In this document: positions 26,150 through 35,014 of the stretch, one piece after another
Layout: each line of letters opens with the position of its first letter
How positions within the stretch are numbered: position 1 is the first letter of the stretch
Origin: CAVWCW01 sp963753615
GTDB lineage: Bacteria; Pseudomonadota; Gammaproteobacteria; Chromatiales; Chromatiaceae
NCBI GenBank assembly: GCA_963753615.1
Contig: CAVWCW010000014.1
Coordinates: 310,001 to 374,000 of the forward strand
DNA length: 64,000 nucleotides
Direction: 5' to 3'
The notes under the pieces: model-generated
Databases searched by the model: none
Told to the model about the DNA's origin: nothing
The model's input: the letters and a program-made list of their open reading frames with translations, nothing else
Position numbers and translations under genes: made by a program

Positions 26150-27805
26150 TCAGCTTCGTATCCAGGCGCTCAGCAGCAACAGGCCGCCGCCGCTGCCGAG
26201 CAGCGCGGCGAGCCAGCCGGCGGCTGCGGTGCCGAGTAGAGGCCCGGGCCCGAGGGTCAGCAACAGGACCGCGGCGATCCCCAGCGCGCCGCCGCTGACC
26301 GCTTCCAGCAGGCTGCGTTGGGATCGGGCCAGGTCGCTGCGCAATTGCCCCAGTTCCTTGGACTTCCACACCAATTCCAGTCGACCGTCTGCGGCGTCGC
26401 GCAGCACCTTGTGGGCCAGCAGCGGCATATCGGCCGCGTACTCCGTGATCTGGGGTAGGTTTTTTTGTAATTTTCGGGCGAACGCCTTGGGCCCGACCTG
26501 GTCGCGCATCCAGCGCTCCATAAAGGGCTTGGCGGTGGTCCAGAGATCGAGTTCCGGGTACAGCTGACGGCCCAGGCCCTCGATATAGAGCAGGGTCTTC
26601 TGTAGCAGCACCAGTTGGGGCTGCACCTCCATATTGAAACGCCGCGCGGTCTGGAACAGGTGCAGCAGGAAATGGCCGAAGCTGATCTCGCTCAGGGGTC
26701 GGTTGAAGATGGGCTCGCATACCGCGCGGATGGCGGACTCGAATTCGTCGATGCGGGTTCCGGCGGGCACCCAGCCTGACTCGACGTGCAGCTCTGCCAC
26801 CCGGTGGTAGTCGCGGTTGAAGAAGGAGAGCAGGTTTTCCGCCAGGTAGCGCTGGTCCTCGGTGGTGAGGGTGCCGACGATGCCGAAGTCGACCGCGATA
26901 TAGCGTCCCGACGGCTCGACGAAGATGTTGCCCGGGTGCATGTCGGCGTGGAAGAAATTGTCGCGGAACACTTGGGTGAAGAAGATTTCCACTCCCTGTA
27001 TCCCGAGCTGGCGCATGCTCACGCCCTGGGCCTTGAGGGCGGCCACGTCCCCCACGGGGGTGCCGTGGATGCGCTCCATCACCAGCACATCGCGCTTGGT
27101 GTAGTCCCAGTAGACTTCCGGAACGTAGAGCAGGTTGCTGCCTTCCCAGTTGCGCCTCAGCTGGGAGCAGTTGGCCGCTTCGCGGATCAGGTCGAGCTCG
27201 TCGAGGATGGTCTTTTCGTAGTCGCGGACCACTTCCAGGGGGCGCAGCCGGCGCCCGTCCGGCCAGTAGCGCTGGGCCAGTCCGGCGACGATGTAGAGCA
27301 GCCCGACGTCGCGCCGGATGATGCGCTCGATGCCCGGGCGCAGAACTTTGACCACCACGTCTTGACCTGTGTGCAGGCGCGCCGGGTGCACCTGGGCGAT
27401 GGATGCGGAGGCTATGGGCTGGGTCTCGAAGGCGCCGAAGATCGCCGCCACCGGACGGCCGAAGGCCTTTTCGATCTGGGCCTGAGCCTGCTCGCCGGGG
27501 AACGGCGGAACCCGGTCCTGCAGCAGTGCCAGCTCGTCTGCGATGTCCGGCGGCAGCAGGTCTCGGCGGGTGGACAGGATCTGGCCGAATTTGATGAACA
27601 TGGGCCCCAGATCTTCCAGCGCTCGGCGGATGCGCACCGGGTAGGCTGGCAGGCGGTTGCGGCGCAGCCAATACAGGGGCGAGAGGTAGATCAGGAAGCG
27701 CAGGGGGCGGAACAGATGGGTGGCCAGGATTACTTCGTCCAAGCCGTGGCGCAGCAGCACCCAGTTGATGTGGATCAGGCGCAGGGCCTGGGCGGGGCGG
27801 ATCAC
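26150..27805 (-). CDS. ubiB: Ubiquinone biosynthesis protein UbiB (ABC1/ADCK-type atypical kinase)
   Basis: A 551-residue inner-membrane protein required for ubiquinone synthesis, probably an ATPase that helps move lipophilic intermediates. The signature of the UbiB family is present: LGPMFIKFGQILSTRRDLLP (the KxGQ motif) and the alanine-rich loop IASASIAQVHPARL in place of a glycine-rich loop. Kinase-like residues follow: VVVKVLRP, ERIHGTPV, NFFHADMHPGNIFV and AVDFGIVGTL. The last 50 residues form two membrane helices. Its start overlaps the ubiJ stop, so ubiE, ubiJ and ubiB are likely one unit. Confidence 0.97.
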   Translation of the reverse strand: MIRPAQALRLIHINWVLLRHGLDEVILATHLFRPLRFLIYLSPLYWLRRNRLPAYPVRIRRALEDLGPMFIKFGQILSTRRDLLPPDIADELALLQDRVPPFPGEQAQAQIEKAFGRPVAAIFGAFETQPIASASIAQVHPARLHTGQDVVVKVLRPGIERIIRRDVGLLYIVAGLAQRYWPDGRRLRPLEVVRDYEKTILDELDLIREAANCSQLRRNWEGSNLLYVPEVYWDYTKRDVLVMERIHGTPVGDVAALKAQGVSMRQLGIQGVEIFFTQVFRDNFFHADMHPGNIFVEPSGRYIAVDFGIVGTLTTEDQRYLAENLLSFFNRDYHRVAELHVESGWVPAGTRIDEFESAIRAVCEPIFNRPLSEISFGHFLLHLFQTARRFNMEVQPQLVLLQKTLLYIEGLGRQLYPELDLWTTAKPFMERWMRDQVGPKAFARKLQKNLPQITEYAADMPLLAHKVLRDAADGRLELVWKSKELGQLRSDLARSQRSLLEAVSGGALGIAAVLLLTLGPGPLLGTAAAGWLAALLGSGGGLLLLSAWIRS

Positions 27806-28422
27806 CCGGCGGCTCCGCGTCGGGCGGCGAGGCGATCGATACGCTGCTCCAGCCGCTCCAGGTCATCGCGCAGACCCTCGACCCCGGCCAGGAATTCCTC
27901 CACCTCGAACCGGTTCGGCAAAAGGCGCAGTTCCTCCTGGAGGTATTCCGGCACGTCCTCGGCCAGACTGGCCCGGGCCTCTCGGCCCCAGGCGCCGATA
28001 CCGCGCACCAGATTGCCGGCCTGGTGGGCCAGCAGGTCGCCGGTCAGCTTGGACAGGTGCTCTTCCCAGTCGATATCCAGCTTACCAAGCAGGTTGCCGA
28101 AACGGTGTCCCAGTTCGCTGTCGCCCTGGATCTCCACCGCACCGGAAAACAACTGGTCGGTACGCTGGTGCTCGCTGCCCAGGCGCGCCAATGCCAGGGG
28201 GGTACCGCGCAGCGTGCAGTCGGCTTCTCCCTCGAATTCTCCCAGCACCTGGATTCCCGCAGGGCCTGGAATCAGGTACCAGCGCAGACCCAGGCCCAGC
28301 ACTTCCAGGGCGATTACCCGCCCGTACAAGGGCGTCAGGCGTGGGGGCAGCTCCGGGTCCAGCGACAGATAGCGATTGAGCAGCAATTCCAGGCCGGCGC
28401 TGGTGGCGATGGATAGGCTCAT
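27802..28422 (-). CDS. ubiJ: Ubiquinone biosynthesis accessory factor UbiJ
   Basis: A 206-residue protein with an N-terminal SCP2-type lipid-binding domain (LELLLNRYLSLDPELPPRL, then GEADCTLRGTPLAL and FSGAVEIQGDSELGH) and a C-terminal helical/coiled tail (about 170-204, LERLEQRIDRL). UbiJ organises the soluble complex that completes ubiquinone synthesis and is thought to bind its lipid intermediates. Position between ubiE and ubiB is the standard gammaproteobacterial order. Its 3' end overlaps the ubiB start by four bases. Confidence 0.94.
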   Translation of the reverse strand: MSLSIATSAGLELLLNRYLSLDPELPPRLTPLYGRVIALEVLGLGLRWYLIPGPAGIQVLGEFEGEADCTLRGTPLALARLGSEHQRTDQLFSGAVEIQGDSELGHRFGNLLGKLDIDWEEHLSKLTGDLLAHQAGNLVRGIGAWGREARASLAEDVPEYLQEELRLLPNRFEVEEFLAGVEGLRDDLERLEQRIDRLAARRGAAG

Positions 28423-28530
28423 CGAATGGCGATCCGCGTAATGGCGGGGAATTGCTGCATGTGTGGGCTGGCCTTGGATGTTTGCCGACTGGGCCCGATT
28501 ATAGGGCAGTCGTCCCCGCCGGCCCAGGGC

Positions 28531-29283
28531 TTAGAGCTTGTATCCGCGGTGGATGGCAACGATGCCGCCGGTGAGGTTGAAATATTCGCAACGCTCGAAG
28601 CCGGCCTGTTCCATCATCGCCTTGAGGGTCTCCTGGTCCGGGTGCATGCGAATGGATTCGGCCAGGTAGCGGTAGCTCTCCTCGTCCTTGGCCACCAGCT
28701 TGCCGATCTTCGGCAAAAGGCCGAAGGAGTAGAAGTCATAAGCCCGCTGCAGCGGTTTGGGCACCGGTTTGGAGAATTCCAGCACCAGCACCCGGCCGCC
28801 CGGCTTCAATGCCTGGAACATGGCGCTCAGGGCCAGTTGCTTGTCGGTGACGTTGCGCAGACCGAAGCCGATGCTGACGCAGTCGAACTGGTCGTCGCCG
28901 AAAGGCAACCGCTGGGCGTCGACTTGGGCATAGTGCAGATTGCCCGCCAGCCCCTCGTCGATCATGCGGCGGCGGCCCTGCTCCAGCATGGCGGCGTTGA
29001 TGTCGGAAAACACCACCAGCCCCTCTTCCCCCACCAGACCGGCGAAGCGCGCGGCCAGGTCGCCGGTGCCGGCCGCCAGGTCGAGTACGCTCTGTCCGCG
29101 CCGCACGCCGGACAGTTCCACTGCCCGCCGTTTCCACAGGCGGTGGATGCCGAGCGACATCAGGTCGTTCATCAGATCGTAGCGGCCGGCCACCGAGTCG
29201 AACACCCCGCGTACCAGGCTCGCCTTTTCGTCCACGTCGACCTGGCGGTAGCCGAAATGGGTGTTGCGATTGTCTTCGGCCAT
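28531..29283 (-). CDS. ubiE: Ubiquinone/menaquinone C-methyltransferase UbiE
   Basis: A 250-residue SAM-dependent enzyme that methylates the quinone ring. SAM is bound at VLDLAAGTGDLAARF; the family blocks FGYRQVDVDEKASLVRGVF, RYDLMNDLMSLG and IGFGLRNVTDK are all present, and RVLVLEFSKP follows. The start at 29283 (MAEDNRNTHFG) gives normal length; the longer upstream reading lies over the DUF971 gene in another frame. It lies 17 bp after the DUF971 gene, so it may share its transcript with hslVU. Confidence 0.97.
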   Translation of the reverse strand: MAEDNRNTHFGYRQVDVDEKASLVRGVFDSVAGRYDLMNDLMSLGIHRLWKRRAVELSGVRRGQSVLDLAAGTGDLAARFAGLVGEEGLVVFSDINAAMLEQGRRRMIDEGLAGNLHYAQVDAQRLPFGDDQFDCVSIGFGLRNVTDKQLALSAMFQALKPGGRVLVLEFSKPVPKPLQRAYDFYSFGLLPKIGKLVAKDEESYRYLAESIRMHPDQETLKAMMEQAGFERCEYFNLTGGIVAIHRGYKL

Positions 29284-29299
29284 TCGGCTGCTCCCGGCC

Positions 29300-29668
29300 T
29301 CAGGAGGCCATTTCTTTGCGTACGTGCCCGGCCGCCTTGAGTTCTTCCAAGTACTGCTGCCAGTTCTGTTCGTGATTGACGCCGAGCTGGTACAGGGTCT
29401 CCCAGGCATAAATGCCGGTGTTGTGCTCGTCGTCGAAGTACAGGCAGACCGCATAGTTGCCGACCGGCTCTATGCGGTCGATATTGACCCCTTCCTTTCC
29501 CACCTGCAACACCCGCTGTCCCGGGCCGTGGCCCTGGACCTCGGCCGAGGGCGAGAAAACCCGCAGGTATTCGCAGGGCAGATTGAAGTGGGCGCCGTCG
29601 TCGAAGGTGATCTCCAGCACCCGGGACTGGCGGTGAAGGTTGAGCTCGGTGGGTACGAGTTTGGACAT
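29300..29668 (-). CDS. DUF971 family protein
   Basis: A 122-residue soluble protein of DUF971, the fold also found at the N-terminus of gamma-butyrobetaine hydroxylase. Typical residues are visible: LEITFDDGAHFNLPCEYLRVFSPSAEV at about 18-44 and VGNYAVCLYFDDEHNTGIYAWETL. In characterised relatives this fold can carry a zinc site. The gene sits between hslU and ubiE, its usual place in gammaproteobacteria. Function is unknown; a redox or iron-sulfur related role has been suggested for the family but is not shown here. Confidence 0.9.
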   Translation of the reverse strand: MSKLVPTELNLHRQSRVLEITFDDGAHFNLPCEYLRVFSPSAEVQGHGPGQRVLQVGKEGVNIDRIEPVGNYAVCLYFDDEHNTGIYAWETLYQLGVNHEQNWQQYLEELKAAGHVRKEMAS

Positions 29669-29702
29669 GCTTACCTCTCGGTATTGATTCGGTTGCAGCC
29701 GG

Positions 29703-31046
29703 TTACAGGATGTAGCGGCTCAGGTCTTCGTCGCTCGCCAGCTCCGAGAGGTGGCGGTCGACATATTCGGCGTCGATGGTCAGGGTCTCGCCCGCGTGCT
29801 CGGAGGCGGCATAGGAGAGTTCGTCGAGCAGCCGCTCCATCACCGTATGCAGGCGCCGGGCGCCGATGTTCTCGGTGCGCTCGTTTACCTGCCAGGCGAT
29901 TTCGGCCAGGCGCCGGATTCCTTCGGCGGTGAACGCCAGGCCCACGCCCTCGGTCGCCAGCAGGGCCCGGTACTGATCCGTCAAGGAGGCGTCCGGTTCG
30001 GTCAGGATGCGGGTGAAGTCCTCGCTGCTCAGGGCGTCGAGCTCGACCCGGATCGGCAGCCGCCCCTGCAACTCCGGGATCAGGTCCGAGGGCTTGGCCA
30101 GGTGGAAGGCGCCGGAGGCGATAAACAGAATGTGGTCGGTTTTTACCGAGCCGTGCTTAGTGGACACAGTGCTGCCCTCCACCAACGGCAGCAAGTCACG
30201 CTGCACCCCCTCGCGGGAGACGTCCGGGCCGCCGTACTCCGAGCGCTTGGCTACCTTGTCCAGCTCGTCCAGAAACACGATACCGTGCTGCTCGACCAGC
30301 TCCAGGGCGCGCAGCTTGAGGTCATCGTCGTTGACCCGCTTGGCCGCTTCCTCGTCCTGAAGCAGTTTGCGGGCCTCCTTGATGCGCAGCTTTCGTTTGC
30401 GGCTGCGCCCGCCGCCAAGGTTCTGGAACAGCCCCTGCAGCTGGCTGGTCATCTCCTCCATGCCGGGTGGCGCCATGATCTCGACCCCCACCGGGGAGGC
30501 GCTCACTTCCAGCTCAACCTCTTTGTCGTCCAACTCCCCGCCGCGCAATTTGTAGCGGAACTTCTCGCGCGTCGACTCCGAGACACCAGAGCTCGGCCGG
30601 CTGTTCTCCTCGAAGCTGGTCGGGGCGCTGGCCGAAGGCAGCAGGGCGTTCAGGATGCGGTCCTCTGCGCCGCGTTCCGCCGCCTCCTGCACTTTCTCCA
30701 AGGCCTGTTCGCGCACCATCTTGACCGCCGAATCCGCCAGGTCTCGGACGATCGACTCCACGTCCCGGCCAACATATCCGACCTCGGTAAACTTGGTCGC
30801 CTCCACCTTGAGGAAGGGGGCATTCGCCAACTTGGCCAGGCGCCGGGCGATCTCGGTCTTGCCGACGCCGGTGGGGCCGATCATCAGGATATTCTTAGGG
30901 GTGATCTCGTTGCGCAGGTCTTCACCCACCTGGGCGCGGCGCCAACGGTTGCGCAGGGCAATCGCCACCGCTCGCTTGGCGGCGTCCTGGCCGATGATGT
31001 GTTTGTTCAGCTCGGCGACAATCTGTTGCGGCGTCAATTCGGACAT
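29703..31046 (-). CDS. hslU: HslUV protease ATPase subunit HslU
   Basis: A 447-residue AAA+ unfoldase that feeds proteins into HslV. Walker A is GPTGVGKTEIARRLA at about 56-70; Walker B is IVFLDELDKVAKR; the I-domain lies between about 110 and 240; the pore loop GYVGRD is present; the C-terminal SRYIL tail that docks into HslV is present. It follows hslV with 2 bp between them. Length is normal. Confidence 0.98.
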   Translation of the reverse strand: MSELTPQQIVAELNKHIIGQDAAKRAVAIALRNRWRRAQVGEDLRNEITPKNILMIGPTGVGKTEIARRLAKLANAPFLKVEATKFTEVGYVGRDVESIVRDLADSAVKMVREQALEKVQEAAERGAEDRILNALLPSASAPTSFEENSRPSSGVSESTREKFRYKLRGGELDDKEVELEVSASPVGVEIMAPPGMEEMTSQLQGLFQNLGGGRSRKRKLRIKEARKLLQDEEAAKRVNDDDLKLRALELVEQHGIVFLDELDKVAKRSEYGGPDVSREGVQRDLLPLVEGSTVSTKHGSVKTDHILFIASGAFHLAKPSDLIPELQGRLPIRVELDALSSEDFTRILTEPDASLTDQYRALLATEGVGLAFTAEGIRRLAEIAWQVNERTENIGARRLHTVMERLLDELSYAASEHAGETLTIDAEYVDRHLSELASDEDLSRYIL

Positions 31047-31048
31047 GC

Positions 31049-31594
31049 TCAGGTTTCCGCGTCCAGTTCTTCCAGGGTGAGGTTGTGATTGGTGTAAATG
31101 CAGATGTCAGCGGCGATCCCAAGGGCCTTTTCCACGATCTCGCGGGCGCCCAACTCGCTGTGCTCCAGCAGGGCCCGGGCTGCGGCCTGGGCGAAGGCGC
31201 CGCCGGAGCCGATCGCCATCAGGCTGTTCTCCGGCTCGATCACGTCGCCGGTTCCCGAAATGATCAGCGAGGTCTGGCGGTCGGCCACCGTCAGCAGCGC
31301 CTCCAGGCGGCGCAGCGAACGGTCGGTACGCCAGTCTTTTGCCAGTTCCACCGCGGCTCGGGTGAGGTTGCCGTGGTGCTTTTCCAGCTTGCCCTCGAAG
31401 CGCTCGAACAGGGTGAATGCGTCCGCGGTGGCGCCGGCGAAGCCCGCCAGCACCCGGTCGTGATAGAGCCGGCGCACCTTACGCGCATTGCCTTTCATCA
31501 CCGTATTGCCCATCGAGACCTGGCCGTCGCCGCCGACCACGACTTTGCCGCCACGGCGAACCGAGAGAATTGTCGTACCGCGTAGCGGCTCCAT
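31049..31594 (-). CDS. hslV: HslUV protease proteolytic subunit HslV
   Basis: A 181-residue threonine protease. Mature enzyme would start at the first Thr of TTILSVRR (Thr7), exposed by removing the short propeptide MEPLRG. VVVGGDGQVSMGNTVMKGNARKVRRLY and GFAGATADAFTLFERFE are diagnostic. The start at 31594 is chosen because upstream codons have no family similarity. It is the first gene of the leftward hslV-hslU-DUF971-ubiE cluster and is divergent from the DksA-like gene at 31787, leaving about 190 bp for regulation. Confidence 0.97.
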   Translation of the reverse strand: MEPLRGTTILSVRRGGKVVVGGDGQVSMGNTVMKGNARKVRRLYHDRVLAGFAGATADAFTLFERFEGKLEKHHGNLTRAAVELAKDWRTDRSLRRLEALLTVADRQTSLIISGTGDVIEPENSLMAIGSGGAFAQAAARALLEHSELGAREIVEKALGIAADICIYTNHNLTLEELDAET

Positions 31595-31786
31595 GCTGCA
31601 CTCCAAATGTCTGCCCGATGAGCGGGCTTGGAAAAACCCCCAATTGTACCCGAATCGCGGGTCTCCCGGGATATGGGGGCGTTCGGGCGCTTCGACAACC
31701 GGCGCCGACCTCCTGGTGTTCAGGTCCGGGGCTGCTATGCTGGGGTTCTCGGCGGCGGTTCGCCGCACCATCCCGGAGGCTCCGAT

Positions 31787-32140
31787 ATGAGTTTGGATAC
31801 GGCGGCAGTCGTTCGCTTTCGCCAACGCTTGCTCCAACTGCAGAGCGAGCTGGCGGCACTGGAGCAGACCGGCGCGGATGCGGCCGCCACCGTGGAACTG
31901 GATCAGACCCGGGTCGGGCGGCTATCGCGCATGGACGCCCTGCAGGGCCAGGCCATGTCCCAGGAACTGGGCCGGCGCCGCCGGCTGGAACTGCAGAAAA
32001 TTAGCGGCGCGCTGGCCCGAATCGACAGCGGTGATTTCGGCTGCTGCCTGCGTTGTGGCGAGGAGATCGACATCCGGCGCCTGGAGCTCGACCCGGCCGC
32101 CCCGCTGTGCATCGGGTGCGCCGGTGCCAGCGAGAAATAA
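31787..32140 (+). CDS. TraR/DksA-family zinc-finger transcription factor
   Basis: A 117-residue protein of the DksA superfamily. A helical N-terminal coiled coil (about 8-80) leads to a C4 zinc finger with Cys87, Cys90, Cys108 and Cys111 (CLRCGEEI ... CIGC). The coiled-coil tip reads DQTRVGRLSRMDALQ, the family region placed in the RNA-polymerase secondary channel. It is shorter than DksA itself (about 150 residues), so it is a paralogue rather than the main DksA. The start at 31787 follows GGAGG closely. Confidence 0.9.
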   Translation: MSLDTAAVVRFRQRLLQLQSELAALEQTGADAAATVELDQTRVGRLSRMDALQGQAMSQELGRRRRLELQKISGALARIDSGDFGCCLRCGEEIDIRRLELDPAAPLCIGCAGASEK

Positions 32141-32171
32141 GCCCGAATATTTCACCAGGTATCGCGTCGCT

Positions 32172-32378
32172 ACGCGCCGATCTGGCGCGAAATCGATAGC
32201 CGTGGCTATCGGTTGAGTGAAGGGCAAGCCCAGGCGTGCAGGAACCCGCCCGGGGTGCGATAGCCAGGCGGCATGGTTAAGGGTATTTCGCTGCAGACGC
32301 CTTCGCAGTCCTATTCAAGGTCTCGAATTTCCAGCCGCTTATACGCAGCCGCCTGGCGGCCTGGTGAAACATGCGGTC
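32172..32378 (+). repeat. Dispersed ~200-bp structured repeat, copy B
   Basis: Second copy of the element found at 10166-10373. It contains the perfect palindrome CGATAGCCGTGGCTATCG, then GCCAGGCGGC and its exact partner GCCGCCTGGC about 90 bp later, with the same conserved blocks between. It begins shortly after the DksA-like gene and ends at the 3' end of the convergent zinc-ribbon gene. A CCCGAATATTTCACC block at 32142-32156 lies just before it, also seen beside copy C. Confidence 0.85.
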
Positions 32379-33136
32379 TAGGTCCAACCCCGCTGTCGGT
32401 ACAGAACGTAACCGCCCCAGGTCAGCGCGGTAAGCATCAGCGCCAGTCCGAAGCCGTCGGCCAGCTCGGCCAGGACTGGGGCGGTTTCGAGCCAGCCTAT
32501 GCGCCCAAGCAGGTTGTTCCAGTCGTGATAGCCCGGGGCTTGGCTCCCCGTGACCCCTCCCAGCAGGAGCATCCGTTGCGCCTGGGCGTCGTGAATATAA
32601 GGGGCCAGATCCATCAGGCTCTGGCCCAACCACCACAAGCCCACCGATGCCGCAACGGGGTCGCGCTGGCGGAACAGAAAGCTCACCAGCACTGCCAGGG
32701 GTATCAAGAGCTGCAGCAGGCTGCCCCCGAGCACCGACATGAAGTCGCCAAACAGCCGGAACAGCAGGTGACCGGCCTCGTGAAAAGCCAGGTTGACGGA
32801 ATGCCAGATCGAGCCGTTGATCTCGGGCAGTCCGTTGACCAGCAGACGATGGTCCATGCGCGCAAACTGCCAGGTCCAGAAGGCCAGCCCCGCCAGCAGG
32901 ACCAAGCGTCCCACCCAGGCGGCGCGGGAGCTGGCCGGGGCTGGTTCCAGGGCCATGGTCCTGAGTCGACGCAGGGGCCCGGCCACCGCCGGGTTGGGCG
33001 GCGGGGCAGCGCGCCGCACCCGGAACCGCTGTTTCATCCATTTGCGAAAATACAGCCCGCAGGACGGGCACTTTTGGTAGGGCTCGGGGTCGTCGGGTTG
33101 GCGGCGGTAGCCGCATTTGGGGCAGGTGGCGTACAT
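32378..33136 (-). CDS. Zinc-ribbon membrane protein with HEAGH motif (putative metalloprotease)
   Basis: A 252-residue protein. It opens with a C4 zinc ribbon, CPKCG at 5-9 and CPSCG at 23-27. A Pro/Ala-rich linker follows, then about five hydrophobic segments from residue 75 on. HEAGH at 119-123 lies in a hydrophobic stretch, as in M50-type intramembrane metalloproteases, and a later LMDLAPYIHDA could give a third ligand. The substrate is unknown and protease activity is inference. The gene runs leftwards into repeat copy B. Confidence 0.65.
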   Translation of the reverse strand: MYATCPKCGYRRQPDDPEPYQKCPSCGLYFRKWMKQRFRVRRAAPPPNPAVAGPLRRLRTMALEPAPASSRAAWVGRLVLLAGLAFWTWQFARMDHRLLVNGLPEINGSIWHSVNLAFHEAGHLLFRLFGDFMSVLGGSLLQLLIPLAVLVSFLFRQRDPVAASVGLWWLGQSLMDLAPYIHDAQAQRMLLLGGVTGSQAPGYHDWNNLLGRIGWLETAPVLAELADGFGLALMLTALTWGGYVLYRQRGWT

Positions 33137-33560
33137 GCTGTGATCGGGGTATGGGGCCGATGGGAGTCGGGCGTTGGGCCGGGACTTCCGATGGTATCGG
33201 AACCAGATCAGCGATCAACCCCGAGGGCTGTACCATGCATCTCGACCATTTCCAGGGTCGCATAGCCAGCCTTGCTGGAGCCGCTGTTTCTCATCGGTCG
33301 TTCCCGGGGCGCGGGCCAGAGGGGCGCGTGCGATGGGCACTACGATAAGCTCTGGGCATTGCTGCGGGCGGCCGCGGAGGCGGTCTATCAGCACTGGCAT
33401 TCAGATTGGCGCGACCCGGGCCCTGCCGCGGGTTGACCCGTAGATTCCCGAATTGTCCGGCGCCGGCCTACGTGCTAAAACGTCGGCAACCGCCTTAGCG
33501 CCGATTGCCCGCGGCCGCGCCACCCACCCGTTGTCGGCAGCCAGCCTTCGAGACCATGCC
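33137..33560. other. Divergent intergenic region, no feature assigned
   Basis: The 424 bp between the starts of the zinc-ribbon gene and purT. An upstream reading of purT frame begins at 33453 but has no family similarity before 33561. The region must contain both promoters. A purine-repressor or PurR-like site was not recognised. No notable repeat is visible. Confidence 0.4.
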
Positions 33561-34754
33561 ATGAAGTTCGGAACTCCGCTCTCCCCCGGCGCCACCCGGC
33601 TCATGCTGCTCGGATGCGGCGAATTGGGCAAGGAGGTGATCATCGCTCTGCAGCGGCTCGGCGTGGAGGTGATCGGTGTCGACCGTTATGCCGATGCCCC
33701 GGGCCAGCAGGTGGCCCACCGCGCCCACGTCATCGACATGACCGACGGGGCAGCCCTGCGCCGTCTGGTGGAGCAGGAGCGCCCTCACATCATCGTGCCG
33801 GAGATCGAGGCCATCGCTGCCGATGCCCTGGCAGCCATTGAGGCCGAGGGCTTAGCCCGTGTGGTTCCCAACGCCCGCGCCGTGCAACTCACTACGAACC
33901 GGGAAGCCATGCGCCGCTTGGCCGCAGAAGAGCTTGAACTGCCCACCTCCCGCTATGCCTTTGCCGAGAGCCTGGAACAGCTGCGCGCTGCGGTCGCCGA
34001 GATCGGGCTGCCGTGTATCGTAAAGCCGGTGATGCCTTCGTTGGGCAAGGTTCGGTCGGTCCTGCATCGGACCGCGGATGTCGAGCCGGCCTGGGACTTG
34101 GCGGCTCGCGGTGGGCGGGCGCCACAGCCGCGGGTAATCGTGGAGGAAATGATCGACTTCGACTACGAGGTCACCTTGCTCGCGGTTCGAGCTCCGAGCG
34201 ACTGCGGCGTCCCCGAGACCCTTTTTTGCGAGCCGGTCGGGCACCGCCGGGTGCAGGGCGACTGCGTCGAGAGTTGGCAGCCGCACCCAATGACGCAACG
34301 CGCCTGGCGGCGGGGGCGGGATATCGCGGCGGCGTTGACCGAAAACCTGGGCGGCTGCGGCGTTTTCGGGGTCGAGCTGTTCGTAAAGGGCGACCGGGTC
34401 TGGTTCAACGAGGTCAGTCCGCGACCCCACGATGCCGGCATCGTGACCATAGCCAGCCAGTCGCAGAGCGAGTTCGCGCTGCACGCCCGCGCCATTCTCG
34501 GGCTGCCGGTATCGACCCGGCTGGTTTCCACCGCAGCCAGTGCCGTGATCTACGGCGGGCTGGATGGCCACGGCATCGGTTTCGCGGGGGTGGCGGCGGC
34601 CTTGGCGGTGCCTGAGAGCGATCTGCGGCTGTTCGGCAAGCCGGAGTCTTTCCAGCGCCGCCGTATGGGGGTGGCGCTGTCGCGTGCCGAGACTTTGGAA
34701 GAGGCCCGAAGCCGGGCCCGAGAGGTGGCTGCCCGGGTGCGCCCGGTGGCCTGA
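33561..34754 (+). CDS. purT: Formate-dependent phosphoribosylglycinamide formyltransferase
   Basis: A 397-residue ATP-grasp enzyme that formylates GAR in purine synthesis using formate and ATP. The N-terminal LMLLGCGELGKEVIIALQRLG binds substrate; DRYADAPGQQVAHRAHVIDM and PEIEAIA follow. In the ATP-grasp core CIVKPVMPSLGKVRSVL and VEEMIDFDYEVTLL are visible, and FNEVSPRPHDAGIVT contains the metal-binding residues. The length is standard. The start at 33561 gives the usual N-terminus. Confidence 0.97.
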   Translation: MKFGTPLSPGATRLMLLGCGELGKEVIIALQRLGVEVIGVDRYADAPGQQVAHRAHVIDMTDGAALRRLVEQERPHIIVPEIEAIAADALAAIEAEGLARVVPNARAVQLTTNREAMRRLAAEELELPTSRYAFAESLEQLRAAVAEIGLPCIVKPVMPSLGKVRSVLHRTADVEPAWDLAARGGRAPQPRVIVEEMIDFDYEVTLLAVRAPSDCGVPETLFCEPVGHRRVQGDCVESWQPHPMTQRAWRRGRDIAAALTENLGGCGVFGVELFVKGDRVWFNEVSPRPHDAGIVTIASQSQSEFALHARAILGLPVSTRLVSTAASAVIYGGLDGHGIGFAGVAAALAVPESDLRLFGKPESFQRRRMGVALSRAETLEEARSRAREVAARVRPVA

Positions 34755-34772
34755 TAGGCCGGGCGACCTCTC

Positions 34773-35014
34773 AGCCTAGAAAGAGCAGTTGACCGCTCCA
34801 TTCTGACAGTAAGGTACTGAAATGTAGGAACAAGCCTTCGATTTATCTTTTCACCGATTCGGTGATCCAGGCTACGGGGCGTATGCGCACGCTTGCGGCG
34901 GCGTATGGCTGCGTTGCAACTCCTTAGAATAGATTGACTATTCCGCGTCGTCGCGCCTTGCCCTACACCCCCGCAAGCACACCCTGCACCCCGTCCAACT
35001 GCTCTTTCTAGGCT
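34773..35014. repeat. 242-bp element bounded by 19-bp perfect inverted repeats
   Basis: AGCCTAGAAAGAGCAGTTG at 34773-34791 and its exact complement at 34996-35014 flank 204 bp with no gene. Inside are two hairpins: TCACCGA/TCGGTGA-type near 34855 and GAATAG/CTATTC near 34926, the second in a larger imperfect palindrome around GGCTGCGTTGCAACTCC. The right arm ends at the stop codon of the leftward GGDEF gene. No target duplication was evident. It resembles a MITE or palindromic repeat. Confidence 0.7.

Noticed and set aside
25995..27866. Long minus-strand open frame of 623 codons over ubiB
   Set aside because: It is Pro/Arg/Ala-rich without domains and lies over the real ubiB gene in another frame, a typical shadow in GC-rich DNA.
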